Below, in pieces: positions 1 to 8,697 of a DNA stretch of 64,000 nt. The DNA lies in the NCBI RefSeq assembly GCF_018131185.1, contig NZ_JAFCJE010000001.1, forward strand, positions 124,001-188,000, given 5' to 3'. The notes beneath the pieces were generated by a model. That model saw only the letters and a program-made list of their open reading frames with translations. It was not told where the DNA came from and searched no databases. The stretch comes from Bradyrhizobium diazoefficiens (lineage in GTDB: Bacteria; Pseudomonadota; Alphaproteobacteria; Rhizobiales; Xanthobacteraceae). The translations under genes were made by a program, and so were the position numbers. How positions within the stretch are numbered: the first letter of the stretch is position 1; every line of letters begins with the position of its first letter.

Positions 1-38
1 TGGTGCTTGGCCGCGAGGTCATCAGCCAGGCTGGGCAT
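1..38 (-). CDS. Possible start of an unidentified gene, cut by the window edge
   Basis: Downstream of regR on the same strand an ATG at 38 opens a frame reading MPSLADDLAAKH before the window ends. It would start 20 bp after the regR stop, so it could be the last member of the cyo-regSR array. Only 12 codons are visible, no clear ribosome binding site precedes the ATG, and the product cannot be named. Confidence 0.3.
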   Translation of the reverse strand, partial: MPSLADDLAAKH

Positions 39-58
39 TTGGACGCTGAAAGACGTGC

Positions 59-592
59 CTACCTGACCGGTCGCTTCTCGAGCTTCCTTGCCAGCGTGCG
101 CCGGTGCATCCCCAATCGTCTTGCCGCTTCCGAGATGTTGAAATCAGTCTCGATCAGGGTCTGGTGGATGCGCTCCCATTCCAGCGTCTTGATCGAGGTT
201 GGCCGCGCATCCAGCGCGACTTCGGTGTTGCCTTCGGCCTTGTTGAAGGCGGCCTCGATATCGTCGGTATTCGACGGCTTTGCCAGATAATGGCAGGCTC
301 CCAGCTTGATCGCCTCCACGGCGGTAGAGATGCTGGCAAAGCCGGTGAGCACCACGATCAGCATGTCCGGGTCGTGGGTGTGCAGGAGCTCTACGCAGGC
401 GAGGCCCGAGGCGCCGCCGAGCTTGAGATCGACCACGGCATGGCCGAAGGAGCGCTCCTCCAGAACGTTGCGCACCTCTTCGATCGAGGCGGCCAGCACG
501 ACCTCGTAGCCGCGGCGCTCGAACGAGCGCTTCAGCGTGCGCGCGAAGCCTGCGTCGTCCTCGACGACGATGAGCGAACGGTCAGGCGTCAA
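59..592 (-). CDS. regR: RegR/ActR/PrrA-family redox response regulator
   Basis: This is the 177-aa DNA-binding partner of the RegS kinase. The receiver domain spans about residues 5-120, with the acidic cluster EDD at 11-13, the phosphoacceptor D55 in VVDLKLGG, T83 and K105. A short Fis-type helix-turn-helix closes the protein (NISEAARRLGMHRRTLARKL, about 152-171); that sequence is a hallmark of the RegA/PrrA/ActR group. The start overlaps the 3' end of regS, so the two are very likely translationally coupled. In relatives the regulator controls respiration, nitrogen fixation and carbon metabolism in response to redox state; its targets in this strain are not visible here. Confidence 0.93.
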   Translation of the reverse strand: MTPDRSLIVVEDDAGFARTLKRSFERRGYEVVLAASIEEVRNVLEERSFGHAVVDLKLGGASGLACVELLHTHDPDMLIVVLTGFASISTAVEAIKLGACHYLAKPSNTDDIEAAFNKAEGNTEVALDARPTSIKTLEWERIHQTLIETDFNISEAARRLGMHRRTLARKLEKRPVR

Positions 593-1985
593 AATTTCCT
601 CCGATCGCCAGCGTTGCGAGCGGCAGCGTCAGGCGCACGGTGGCGCCCCGCTTCCTGTGATTCTCGGCGGTCACGGTGCCCCCCAACTTGCGCACCACGT
701 TCACCACCAGGAACAGCCCGAGCCCGCCGCCGGCGCGGCCCTTGCTCGACTGATAGGGCTTTCCGAGCTGCGCCAGCATCTCCGGCGCAAAGCCCGGGCC
801 GCGATCGCTGATCGACAGCACGAGGTTGTCGCCCTCGCGCTCGGCCACGAGTTCGACCCAGTCGCGCGAGACCTCATAGGCGTTGTCGAGCACGTTGAAG
901 ATGACCTGCTTCAACGCGATGTCGGAGACGATGGCGACGTCCGCGCCGAACGTATTGACGAAGTAGAGCGTCCGTGCCGAGCGCGCGTCGCGCCACTCGT
1001 CGACCAGCGCGGTCACGAACGCCGTCACCGTCGTCGGCGAGGAGCCTTCGCCGCGCGCTTCGCCCGCCGACACCAGGATGCCCGTCACGATCGACTTGCA
1101 GCGTTGCAGCGAGGTTTCCATCTCCGCAAGGTCCTCGGCGAGCTCCTGATCCGCGGCGAGATCCGGCATGCGGCGCCAGTCGCTGAGGATCACCGACAGC
1201 GAGGCCAGCGGCGTGCCGAGCTCGTGCGCCGCGCCGGAGGCGAGCAGGCCCATGCGCACGATGTGATCCTGCTCGGCGGCATGCTGGCGGAATGCCGCCA
1301 GATGCGCATCGCGCTCGCGCAGGTTTCGATTGATGCGGGTGACGAACACGACCAGCAGCACGGCGTTGAGCACGAAGCCCAGCAGCATGCCGGCGATCGT
1401 GAGCGTGTAGGTCTCGCTCAGCGGGTTTGGCGGCAGGTCCAGCGGGCGGTATGCCAGCGTCAGCCACACGAAGCTCGCGCAGGTCAGCGCGACCAGCGAC
1501 CAGGTCGAGCGGGCATCGAGCAGCACCGCGCCGAGAGTCACCTGGAGCAGGAACAGCGAGGTGAAGGGATTGGTGGCTCCGCCGGAGAGATAGAGCTGCG
1601 CGGTCAGGGCGGCCACGTCCAGCATCAGGGCGACCAGCAGCTCGTTGTTGGTGATCGCGGCGCGATGGCGCACCCAGATCAGGCTGGAGACGTTGAGCAG
1701 CACCAGCGCGCCGATCACCGCGCCCATCCGCTCCAACGGCAGCGGAATGCCGAGCCCAAAATGCACGCCGCCGATGGTCACGATCTGGCCGACGACCGCG
1801 GTCCAGCGCAGCTGGATCAGCAGCGCCATGTTCTTGCGATTGGTCTCGTCGTCGGTCGGCGCGGCACCGATCAGCTCGCTGCGCGCGTCCGCCGGCGATT
1901 GCAGCGTGACGGCCAGTCCGCCATGCGCAAGTGTTTGGGAAAGCGTCTTCCCGTCGTCAGGCCTGTTCGACGATCGTTCCAGCAT
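582..1985 (-). CDS. regS: RegS/RegB/PrrB-family redox sensor histidine kinase
   Basis: Membrane sensor kinase of about 467 aa. It has a short hydrophilic N-terminus, roughly six membrane segments (about 53-215), a DHp domain and a HATPase domain. The quinone-binding heptapeptide GGATNPF lies at 135-141, between membrane helices. The phosphoacceptor is H254 in AAHELGTPL. A cysteine (C296) 42 residues after it sits where RegB has its redox-active Cys265, 40 residues after H225. ATP-binding boxes include NAYEVS and DRGPGF. I chose the ATG at 1985, which overlaps the SURF1 3' end by 29 bp. An upstream in-frame ATG at 2111 would add 42 unlikely residues. Confidence 0.92.
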   Translation of the reverse strand: MLERSSNRPDDGKTLSQTLAHGGLAVTLQSPADARSELIGAAPTDDETNRKNMALLIQLRWTAVVGQIVTIGGVHFGLGIPLPLERMGAVIGALVLLNVSSLIWVRHRAAITNNELLVALMLDVAALTAQLYLSGGATNPFTSLFLLQVTLGAVLLDARSTWSLVALTCASFVWLTLAYRPLDLPPNPLSETYTLTIAGMLLGFVLNAVLLVVFVTRINRNLRERDAHLAAFRQHAAEQDHIVRMGLLASGAAHELGTPLASLSVILSDWRRMPDLAADQELAEDLAEMETSLQRCKSIVTGILVSAGEARGEGSSPTTVTAFVTALVDEWRDARSARTLYFVNTFGADVAIVSDIALKQVIFNVLDNAYEVSRDWVELVAEREGDNLVLSISDRGPGFAPEMLAQLGKPYQSSKGRAGGGLGLFLVVNVVRKLGGTVTAENHRKRGATVRLTLPLATLAIGGNFDA

Positions 1986-2787
1986 CTGATCCCGTCCTGC
2001 GCGCGGCGGCATCCAGGCCGCCGGCCGGTTCGTGGACGAAGCGCTGGCGGCGGAACGGCCCGCCGCCGAATGTGACGAGAAGTTTGCCGGCCAGCATGAA
2101 GGCCAGGGCAAACCACGTCAGCGCGTAGATCAGGTGGTTATTGGGAAAGCGGATCACGGTCAATCCGCCGATCGGCCCGCCTGCGATTTGTGATCCGGCG
2201 TCGGCATCGACGAAGAAGGGGGCGACATCGTGGAGGCCGCGTGCCGCCGCGACCGCCGCGACATCCCGCGAGTACCAGCGGTTGTGCTGGGGGACGTTGT
2301 TTCGGAGGAACCCGCCTTTGGGCTCCGTGATGCGGAGCAGGCCGGTGATCTCGACCCGGCCGTCCGGATTGCCGCCTCGGCGGGTCGATGCGTCGCGCCG
2401 TTCCGACGGCACGAAGCCGCGGTTGACCAGGACTTGCGTGCCGTCGTCGCGCAGAAGCGGCGTCAGCACCCAATAGCCCGGGCCTTCCTCGGTGACGGCC
2501 TGAACCAGCGTCTCGCGATCATGCAGGAAGCGGCCAGTAACGCTGACATGCCGGTATTCGTCGTTCGCGGCGGAGACCGCGGACCATGAAGCAGGCGAGG
2601 GGATCGGCACCGCCGGGGCATGAACGCGTTGCTCGACACGGTCGATCAGCGTCAGCTTCCAGGCGCGGCGCTCGATCTGCCAGACGCCGAGGGCGATCAG
2701 GGTCACGAAGGCCGTGAGCGAGAGGACCGTGAGCCATAGGGAGGGGCGCGCAGCATGGCCACGCGTCCGGTCTGCCTTGCTCGTCAC
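1957..2787 (-). CDS. SURF1-family oxidase assembly protein
   Basis: Assembly factor of about 276 aa for heme-copper oxidases. An N-terminal membrane helix (SLWLTVLSLTAFVTLIALGVWQ region) is followed by the family signature GVWQIERRAWK. A soluble domain with VLVNRGFVP comes next, then a second membrane helix near the C-terminus ending in the NNHLIYALTWFALA motif. The likely start is the GTG at 2787, just after the cyoD stop. A longer reading from 2865 would overlap cyoD. Its position directly behind cyoABCD indicates a role in maturing this quinol oxidase. Confidence 0.88.
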   Translation of the reverse strand: MTSKADRTRGHAARPSLWLTVLSLTAFVTLIALGVWQIERRAWKLTLIDRVEQRVHAPAVPIPSPASWSAVSAANDEYRHVSVTGRFLHDRETLVQAVTEEGPGYWVLTPLLRDDGTQVLVNRGFVPSERRDASTRRGGNPDGRVEITGLLRITEPKGGFLRNNVPQHNRWYSRDVAAVAAARGLHDVAPFFVDADAGSQIAGGPIGGLTVIRFPNNHLIYALTWFALAFMLAGKLLVTFGGGPFRRQRFVHEPAGGLDAAARRTGSDAGTIVEQA

Positions 2788-2801
2788 GGTCCGGACCTCG
2801 T

Positions 2802-3182
2802 TCACTTCATACCGCTCATCTGATGCATCGGCATCATGTTGCTGTTGAGGTGGCTCATCACCCACAGCGAACCCGACAGCGCGATCACCACCATGACGAT
2901 GGTGAAGATCAGCGCCATCATGCTCCAGCCGTTCTCGGACGTCGTGTTCATGTGCAGGAAGTAGACCATGTGCACGACGATCTGCACGACCGCGAAGGCC
3001 ATGATGACGAGGGCGGTGATCTGCTTGCTCGGCAGCGCGCCGCTCATCACCAGCCAGAATGGGATCGCGGTGAGCACGACCGAGAGCACGAAGCCGAGCA
3101 TGTAGGTCGAGAACGTGCCGTGGGCGTGGCTGTCGCCGTGATGATGATCGTCCGCATGGGCGGTGTGAGTGTCGGTGTTCAT
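2802..3182 (-). CDS. cyoD: Cytochrome bo3 quinol oxidase subunit IV
   Basis: Small membrane subunit of 126 aa with a His-rich N-terminal tail (HADDHHHGDSHAHG) and three predicted membrane helices, matching the CyoD/CtaF subunit IV family. The ATG at 3182 overlaps the cyoC stop (ATGA-type), so translation is coupled. The subunit assists assembly and stability of the CuB/heme o centre and carries no redox centre itself. Confidence 0.93.
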   Translation of the reverse strand: MNTDTHTAHADDHHHGDSHAHGTFSTYMLGFVLSVVLTAIPFWLVMSGALPSKQITALVIMAFAVVQIVVHMVYFLHMNTTSENGWSMMALIFTIVMVVIALSGSLWVMSHLNSNMMPMHQMSGMK

Positions 3183-3808
3183 CGCAGAACTCCCAGGAGA
3201 TAGACGAAGGTGAAGACGCCGATCCAGACCACGTCGAGGAAGTGCCAGAACATCGACAGGCACATCAGACGGCGGCGGTTGGCCTCGATCAGGCCGAACT
3301 TCTGAACCTGCACCATCAACGTCACCAGCCAGATCAGGCCGCAGGAAACGTGCAGGCCGTGGGTCCCGACCAGGGTGAAGAAGGCGGACAGGAAGGCGCT
3401 GCGTTGGGGCGTCGCACCCTCATGGATCATGTGGGCGAACTCGAAGAGCTCGATGCCGATGAAGGCGAGGCCGAACAGGCCGGTGATTGCCAGCCAGATT
3501 TGCGTCTGCGCCACCTTGTTCTGCTGCATCGTCAGCATGGCGAAGCCGTAGGTGATCGACGACAGCAGCAGCATCGAAGTGTTCACCGCGACCAGATTCA
3601 GGTCGAACAGGTCCTTCGGCGCTGGGCCGGCGGCGTAATTGCCGCCGAGCACGCCGAAAGTGGCGAACAGGATCGCGAAGATGAGACAGTCGCTCATCAG
3701 GTAGATCCAGAAGCCGAGCGAGGTGCTCCAGCCTTCCGGATGCGGGTGTTCGTCGGCGAGGTAGAAGACCGGCTCGCCGGTTTGGGAGGGATTGACGGCA
3801 ACAGTCAT
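3179..3808 (-). CDS. cyoC: Cytochrome bo3 quinol oxidase subunit III
   Basis: Subunit III of 209 aa with five predicted membrane helices, and typical subunit III features such as the LVGTHGLHVSCGLIWL stretch and the FWHFLDVVWIGVF motif near the C-terminus. The start codon directly abuts the cyoB stop. It stabilises the catalytic subunit in the cytoplasmic membrane. Confidence 0.95.
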   Translation of the reverse strand: MTVAVNPSQTGEPVFYLADEHPHPEGWSTSLGFWIYLMSDCLIFAILFATFGVLGGNYAAGPAPKDLFDLNLVAVNTSMLLLSSITYGFAMLTMQQNKVAQTQIWLAITGLFGLAFIGIELFEFAHMIHEGATPQRSAFLSAFFTLVGTHGLHVSCGLIWLVTLMVQVQKFGLIEANRRRLMCLSMFWHFLDVVWIGVFTFVYLLGVLR

Positions 3809-5806
3809 TTACTTGGCTCCGGCGAGCAGTTTGGTGCGCGCGTCCTCGGTCCGGATGACGTCTTCAGCCGGAATGTCGAAGTCGCGGTGATAGTTGAAGG
3901 TGTGACCGATGCCGACGGCGAGCATCGCAATGAAGCTCACGGCAGCCAGCCACCAGATGTACCAGATCAGGCCGAAACCCATCGCGGTGGCGAGACCGGC
4001 GAGGATGATGCCGGTGCCGGTGCTGCTGGGCATGTGGATCGGCCTGAACCCGGTGAGCGGACGCTGGTAGCCGCGGCGCTTCATGTCCCACCACGCGTCG
4101 TTGTCGTGAACGACGGGAGTGAAGGCGAAGTTGTAGTCGGGCGGCGGCGAAGAGGTCGCCCATTCCAGCGTGCGCGCGTCCCAGGGATCGCCGGTGACGT
4201 CCTTGAGCTGCTCGCGCCTGAGGAAGCTGACCGCGAACTGCATCAGCATGCACATGATGCCGAGGAGCACGAGGCCGGCGCCGATCGCGGCGATGACGAA
4301 CCAGATCTGCAAGCTGGGATCGTCGAACACGCGCAGCCGGCGGGTCACGCCCATCAGGCCGAGCACGTAGAGCGGCATGAAGGCGAGGTAGAAGCCGGTG
4401 ACCCAGAACCAGAACGACAGCTTGCCCCAGAACGGATCGAGCTTGAAGCCGAATGCCTTCGGGAACCAGTAGGTGATGCCGGCAAAGGCGCCGAACACCA
4501 CGCCGCCGATGATCACGTTGTGGAAATGCGCGATCAGGAACAGGCTGTTGTGCAGCACGAAGTCGGCCGGCGGCACCGCGAGCAGCACCCCGGTCATGCC
4601 GCCGATCACGAAGGTCAGCATGAAGGCGATCGTCCACATCATCGGCAGCTCGTAGCGGATACGGCCGCGATACATCGTGAACAGCCAGTTGAACATCTTC
4701 GCGCCCGTCGGGATCGAGATGATCATCGTGGTGATGCCGAAGAACGAGTTGACGCTGGCGCCCGAGCCCATCGTGAAGAAGTGATGCAGCCAGACCAGAT
4801 ACGACAGGATGGTGATGACGACCGTGGCGTAGACCATCGAGGTGTAGCCGAACAGCCGCTTGCCGGAGAAGGTCGAGGTCACCTCGGAGAAGATGCCGAA
4901 GGCCGGGAGAACCAGGATGTAGACTTCAGGATGGCCCCAGATCCAGATCAGGTTCACGTACATCATCGGGCTGCCGCCGAAATCGTTCGTGAAGAAGTTG
5001 GTGCCGACGTAGCGGTCGAGCGACAGCAGCGCGAGCACGACGGTCAGGACGGGGAAGGAAGCGACGATCAGGACGTTGGTGCAGAGCGAGGTCCAGGTGA
5101 ACACCGGCATCTTCATCATGGTCATGCCGGGGCAGCGAAGCTTGACGATGGTGCAGATCAGGTTGATGCCTGACAACGTCGTGCCGACGCCGGCGACCTG
5201 CAGCGCCCAGATGTAATAATCGACGCCGACATCTGGGCTGTAGCCGATGTTGGACAGCGGCGGATAGGCCAGCCAGCCGGTGCGGGCGAACTCGCCGATG
5301 AAAAGCGAAGCCATCACCAGCACCGCGCCGCCGACCGTCATCCAGAAGCTGAAATTGTTCAGGAACGGGAACGATACGTCGCGCGCGCCGATCTGCAGCG
5401 GCACCACGTAGTTCATCAGGCCTGTGACCAGCGGCATCGCCACGAAGAAGATCATGATCACGCCGTGGGCGGTGAAGACTTGGTCGTAGTGATGGGCGTT
5501 GAGATAGCCTTCGGAACCGCCAAAGGCCAGCATTTGCTGGCCGCGCATCATCAGCGCGTCGGCAAAGCCGCGCAGCAGCATCACGATGCCGAGGATCATG
5601 TACATGATGCCGATGCGCTTGTGGTCCACCGTGGTGAACCATTCGCGCCAGAGATAGCCCCAGAGGCGGAAATAGGTGAGAGCGCCGAGCAGCGCGGCGC
5701 CGCCGAGCGCGACCACCACGAAGGTGCCGACGACGATCGGCTCGTGCAGCGGCAGCGATTCGAAGCCGAGCCGGCCAAAGATGAGCTTGAGAAGATCAGG
5801 AGACAT
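3809..5806 (-). CDS. cyoB: Cytochrome bo3 quinol oxidase subunit I
   Basis: Catalytic subunit of 665 aa, the length usual for CyoB. It oxidises ubiquinol and reduces oxygen while pumping protons. Quinol-site residues match the E. coli protein with a constant offset of 8: R79, D83, H106 and Q109 in RGFAD...HHYDQ. Metal ligands are visible: TAHGVIM for low-spin heme, the WGHPEVY His-Tyr pair, HH in WLHHFF for CuB, and AHFHN for the hemes. It lies between cyoA and cyoC in one operon. No cyoE (heme O synthase) follows, so that activity must be encoded elsewhere. Confidence 0.97.
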   Translation of the reverse strand: MSPDLLKLIFGRLGFESLPLHEPIVVGTFVVVALGGAALLGALTYFRLWGYLWREWFTTVDHKRIGIMYMILGIVMLLRGFADALMMRGQQMLAFGGSEGYLNAHHYDQVFTAHGVIMIFFVAMPLVTGLMNYVVPLQIGARDVSFPFLNNFSFWMTVGGAVLVMASLFIGEFARTGWLAYPPLSNIGYSPDVGVDYYIWALQVAGVGTTLSGINLICTIVKLRCPGMTMMKMPVFTWTSLCTNVLIVASFPVLTVVLALLSLDRYVGTNFFTNDFGGSPMMYVNLIWIWGHPEVYILVLPAFGIFSEVTSTFSGKRLFGYTSMVYATVVITILSYLVWLHHFFTMGSGASVNSFFGITTMIISIPTGAKMFNWLFTMYRGRIRYELPMMWTIAFMLTFVIGGMTGVLLAVPPADFVLHNSLFLIAHFHNVIIGGVVFGAFAGITYWFPKAFGFKLDPFWGKLSFWFWVTGFYLAFMPLYVLGLMGVTRRLRVFDDPSLQIWFVIAAIGAGLVLLGIMCMLMQFAVSFLRREQLKDVTGDPWDARTLEWATSSPPPDYNFAFTPVVHDNDAWWDMKRRGYQRPLTGFRPIHMPSSTGTGIILAGLATAMGFGLIWYIWWLAAVSFIAMLAVGIGHTFNYHRDFDIPAEDVIRTEDARTKLLAGAK

Positions 5807-5831
5807 GCGAACTCTCTTTAGGAGTCTGACT

Positions 5832-6992
5832 TCACGAGTCTGACTTGGGACGTTGTCCGAGGAAGAAGGACGAGGACTTCAGCGGCGTGAACGACGGCCG
5901 CTTCAGGCCGGCGCCGAGCAGGGGCGCGGTGTCGGTGGGCGCCGTGATGGCGGCGGTGGTCTTGCCCTGCGGCGCATCCGGCGTGCAGGTGCCGGCAACG
6001 AAGCTCGGCTCCGGCCCGAGTGCCGTGCCGCGGCGGGCGTATTTGTCGTAGGCCAGCGGCAGGGTGTTGTTCAGGCCCTGGTGGCCGGCGCCGCCCTTGG
6101 CGTCGATCGCCATCATCTCGCTCTGGCACATCTTGCCGGTCTCGACGCACATGTTGAGGATCAGGCGGTAGAGATCGGCGTCGACGGTGCCCCAGCGGCG
6201 CACCGGCTCGTTCTGGCTCGGCTTTTCGAGCTGGAGATATTCGGCGCGGCCGAGCGAGCCGCCGGCGGATTTGGCGTTGGCGATCCAGGCGTCAAAGCCC
6301 TTGTCGTCGAGGCCCTGGAAATTGAAGTGCATGCCGGAGAAGCCGGCGCCGCTGTAGTTCGCCGAAAAACCCTTGTAGGTGCCGGCGTGGTTGACGACGG
6401 CGTGGAGCTTGGTCTCCATGCCCGGCATCGCGTAGATCTGGCCGGCGAGCGCGGGGATGTAGAACGAGTTCATCACCGAGGAGGCCGTGATGCGGAAGGT
6501 GATCGGACGATCGACTGGAGCTGCGAGCTCGTTGACGGTGGCGATGCCGTAGTCGGGATAGATGAAGAGCCATTTCCAGTCGAGCGCGACGACGTCGACC
6601 TCGAGCGGAGCCTTGGACTTGTCGACGGCGCGCTCCGCATGGATGCGGCCGAGCGTGCGGTAGGGATCGAGCAGATGCGTGCCCATCCAGGTCAGCGCGC
6701 CCAGGCAAACGATGATCAGAAGAGGCGCCGACCAGATCACCAGCTCGAGCTTGGTCGAGTGATCCCAATCCGGCTCGTAGCGTGCCTCGGTGTTGGACTG
6801 GCGGTAGCGCCAGGCGAACAGCACCGTCAGGGCCATCACGGGGACGACGATCAGGAGCATCAGGACGGTGGAGATGATGACGAGGTCGCGCTGCTGGGCA
6901 GCGATATCGCCGGCTGGCGCCAGCACGACGTAGTCGCAGCCGCTAAGCGCGGCAGCCAGAGGTAGTAGCGCCAGGATCTTGAGACGAGACAC
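5832..6992 (-). CDS. cyoA: Cytochrome bo3 quinol oxidase subunit II (lipoprotein)
   Basis: Subunit II of 386 aa. A lipoprotein signal peptide has its lipobox at LSGC (C19), followed by two membrane helices and a periplasmic cupredoxin domain. The CuA ligands of cytochrome c oxidases are absent: the equivalent loop reads [12 protein letters not shown] with no cysteines, as expected for a quinol oxidase. A C-terminal extension with COX_ARM-like sequence is present. It is the first gene of the cyo-SURF1-regSR array. A 14-bp tandem duplication spans its stop codon (see findings). Confidence 0.95.
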   Translation of the reverse strand: MSRLKILALLPLAAALSGCDYVVLAPAGDIAAQQRDLVIISTVLMLLIVVPVMALTVLFAWRYRQSNTEARYEPDWDHSTKLELVIWSAPLLIIVCLGALTWMGTHLLDPYRTLGRIHAERAVDKSKAPLEVDVVALDWKWLFIYPDYGIATVNELAAPVDRPITFRITASSVMNSFYIPALAGQIYAMPGMETKLHAVVNHAGTYKGFSANYSGAGFSGMHFNFQGLDDKGFDAWIANAKSAGGSLGRAEYLQLEKPSQNEPVRRWGTVDADLYRLILNMCVETGKMCQSEMMAIDAKGGAGHQGLNNTLPLAYDKYARRGTALGPEPSFVAGTCTPDAPQGKTTAAITAPTDTAPLLGAGLKRPSFTPLKSSSFFLGQRPKSDS

Positions 6993-7058
6993 GGGCCGAG
7001 CCTTTGAGAATGAGTTTCTTTTGCGGGGCCAACGGGTAGCTGCGGCGCAACAATCCGG

Positions 7059-7081
7059 ACATTGGACAATTTGTCCAATGT
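7059..7081. promoter_or_regulatory. 23-bp perfect inverted repeat between cyoA and the MFS gene
   Basis: Two 10-bp arms (ACATTGGACA / TGTCCAATGT) flank a 3-nt centre. The site lies 67 bp upstream of the cyoA start and 93 bp upstream of the MFS start, in their divergent intergenic region. The symmetry is typical of a dimeric regulator operator. Which protein binds is unknown. Confidence 0.6.
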
Positions 7082-7173
7082 TGCAGTGCGGGATGTTGGG
7101 TCAGACAGGACCGGATTGCCTGGCGCCCCGCCGGGCGGTCGGCTTTGGTTTTCAGGACGTTAAGGGCGCACGC

Positions 7174-8502
7174 ATGGCGACGGCACAGACCCCCGCAATG
7201 GCAGACCTCCACACGGGCGAGCACGGCCACGACCAGGCCAGTCCCGGCGAGATCGCCATCGGCGTCATCATCGGCCGCACCTCGGAATTCTTCGACTTCT
7301 TCGTCTTTGCGATCGCCTCGGTGATCGTGTTCCCGCGCCTGGTGTTCCCGTTCGCGAGCGAGCTGACCGGCACGCTCTATTCCTTCATGGTCTTCGCGCT
7401 GGCCTTCATGGCCCGCCCCATCGGCACGGTCATTTTCATGACCGTCGACCGTGCCTACGGCAAGACGGCCAAGCTGATCTCGGCGCTGTTCCTGCTCGGC
7501 ACCGCCACCGTCGCGCTGGCGTTCCTGCCCGGCTATCACGACATCGGCGTTGCCGCGATCTGGCTGCTGGCGCTGGCGCGCATCGCGCAGGGTCTGGCCT
7601 GGGGCGGCGCCTGGGACGGCATGGCTTCGCTGCTGGCGCTGAACGCGCCGCCCTCCAAGCGCGGCTGGTACGCGATGGTGCCGCAGCTCGGCGCCCCGCT
7701 CGGGCTGATCGTGGCGAGCGCGCTGTTCGCCTATTTCGCGGGTAACCTGTCGGCTGACGATTTCTTCGACTGGGGCTGGCGCTACCCGTTCTTCGTTGCG
7801 TTCGCCATCAACGTCGTTGCGCTGTTTGCCCGCCTGCGCATGGTGACGACGGAGGAATACGCGACGCTGTTCGAGACCCGCGAATTGCAGCCCTCGCGCA
7901 TCTCCGAGACAGTCGCGCGCGAAGGACAGACCATCATGCTCGGGGCGTTTGCGCCGCTCGCGAGCTTCGCGCTGTTCCACATGGTCACGGTATTTCCGCT
8001 GTCCTGGGTGTTCCTGTTCACCCGCGAAAGCCCGGTGCGCTTCCTGATCATCGAGATCGTCGCCGCCGTGTTCGGCGTCGCCGCGATCGTGGCGTCGGGC
8101 ATTATCGCCGACCGCGTCGGGCGCAAATCGCTGTTGATGGGATCGGCGATCGCGATCGCGATCTATAGCGGCTTTGCCCCGCAGCTGCTCGACGCCGGCG
8201 CGTTCGGCGAGACCATCTACATGGTGATCGGCTTCATCCTGCTCGGCCTGTCTTTCGGCCAGTCCTCCGGCGCGATCGCCTCGAATTTCAAGCAGGCGTA
8301 CCGCTACACGGCTTCCGCGCTGACTTCGGACATGGCTTGGCTGTTCGGTGCCGGCTTCGCGCCGCTGGTCGCGCTGCTGCTCGCCACCAATCTCGGCGTC
8401 ATCGCCTCGGGTGCGTATCTGTTGTCCGGCGCGTTCTGGACCCTGCTCGCCCTCTGGCTCAGCGGCCAGCGCGAGAAGGGCGACATGGACACGGGGCGCT
8501 AG
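7174..8502 (+). CDS. MFS transporter, metabolite:proton symporter type
   Basis: Polytopic membrane protein of 442 aa with about 12 predicted helices. The N-terminal RTSEFFDFFVFAIASV segment and the cytoplasmic loop with VDRAYGKTAKL resemble the metabolite:H+ symporter branch of the major facilitator superfamily. I chose the ATG at 7174 (MATAQTPAM). An upstream reading from 6979 overlaps cyoA and the palindrome and looks non-coding. The substrate cannot be told from sequence. Confidence 0.85.
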   Translation: MATAQTPAMADLHTGEHGHDQASPGEIAIGVIIGRTSEFFDFFVFAIASVIVFPRLVFPFASELTGTLYSFMVFALAFMARPIGTVIFMTVDRAYGKTAKLISALFLLGTATVALAFLPGYHDIGVAAIWLLALARIAQGLAWGGAWDGMASLLALNAPPSKRGWYAMVPQLGAPLGLIVASALFAYFAGNLSADDFFDWGWRYPFFVAFAINVVALFARLRMVTTEEYATLFETRELQPSRISETVAREGQTIMLGAFAPLASFALFHMVTVFPLSWVFLFTRESPVRFLIIEIVAAVFGVAAIVASGIIADRVGRKSLLMGSAIAIAIYSGFAPQLLDAGAFGETIYMVIGFILLGLSFGQSSGAIASNFKQAYRYTASALTSDMAWLFGAGFAPLVALLLATNLGVIASGAYLLSGAFWTLLALWLSGQREKGDMDTGR

Positions 8503-8533
8503 GCTCGCGTCGTTGCCGCATCACAGGTCTCAC

Positions 8534-8622
8534 GGGGTGGCCAAAGGCGCGCAAGCGCCGTGCCTATCATCTGTGTCCGATTGAGAGAGGTGGTGGGCAC
8601 GCTTGCGCCTTGCCCAGCCTAC
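8534..8622. repeat. Intergenic palindromic repeat, family A (GTGGGCAAAG type), copy 1
   Basis: Two arms in inverted orientation, about 8534-8567 and 8589-8622, each carrying a diverged GTGGGCA...TTGCGCC...TGCCCA unit. It lies 3' of the MFS gene, before the convergent M48 gene. Related copies lie at 11109, 21041 and 52807. Confidence 0.6.
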
Positions 8623-8646
8623 GGTAGCGGAGCTCGTTGGTTCGAG

Positions 8647-8678
8647 ATCCCGGGTTTGCGCTCAGCGCGCCCCGGGAT
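8647..8678. repeat. Intergenic palindromic repeat, family B, single hairpin
   Basis: Perfect 8-bp arms ATCCCGGG/CCCGGGAT around a GC-rich 16-nt centre containing GCGCTCAGCGCGC. It belongs with the GTC(A/G)TCCCGG elements at 12620, 18574, 54027, 55252 and 62853. Between convergent genes it could also form a bidirectional transcript stem, though it has no T-run. Confidence 0.55.
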
Positions 8679-8697
8679 GACGTGCGCTTAGCGCGCG

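Noticed and set aside
537..2075. 512-codon open frame opposite regS
   Set aside because: Antisense to a kinase with all catalytic boxes; the Arg/His/Gln-rich composition indicates a shadow frame.
3242..5173. 643-codon open frame on the plus strand opposite cyoC and cyoB
   Set aside because: It is antisense to two genes with full motif support. Its composition (long runs of His, Glu, Asp, Arg) is typical of the reverse strand of high-GC genes.
7059..7081. FixK/FNR-type site before cyoA
   Set aside because: The arms do not contain the TTGAT/ATCAA consensus; the dyad is of another kind.
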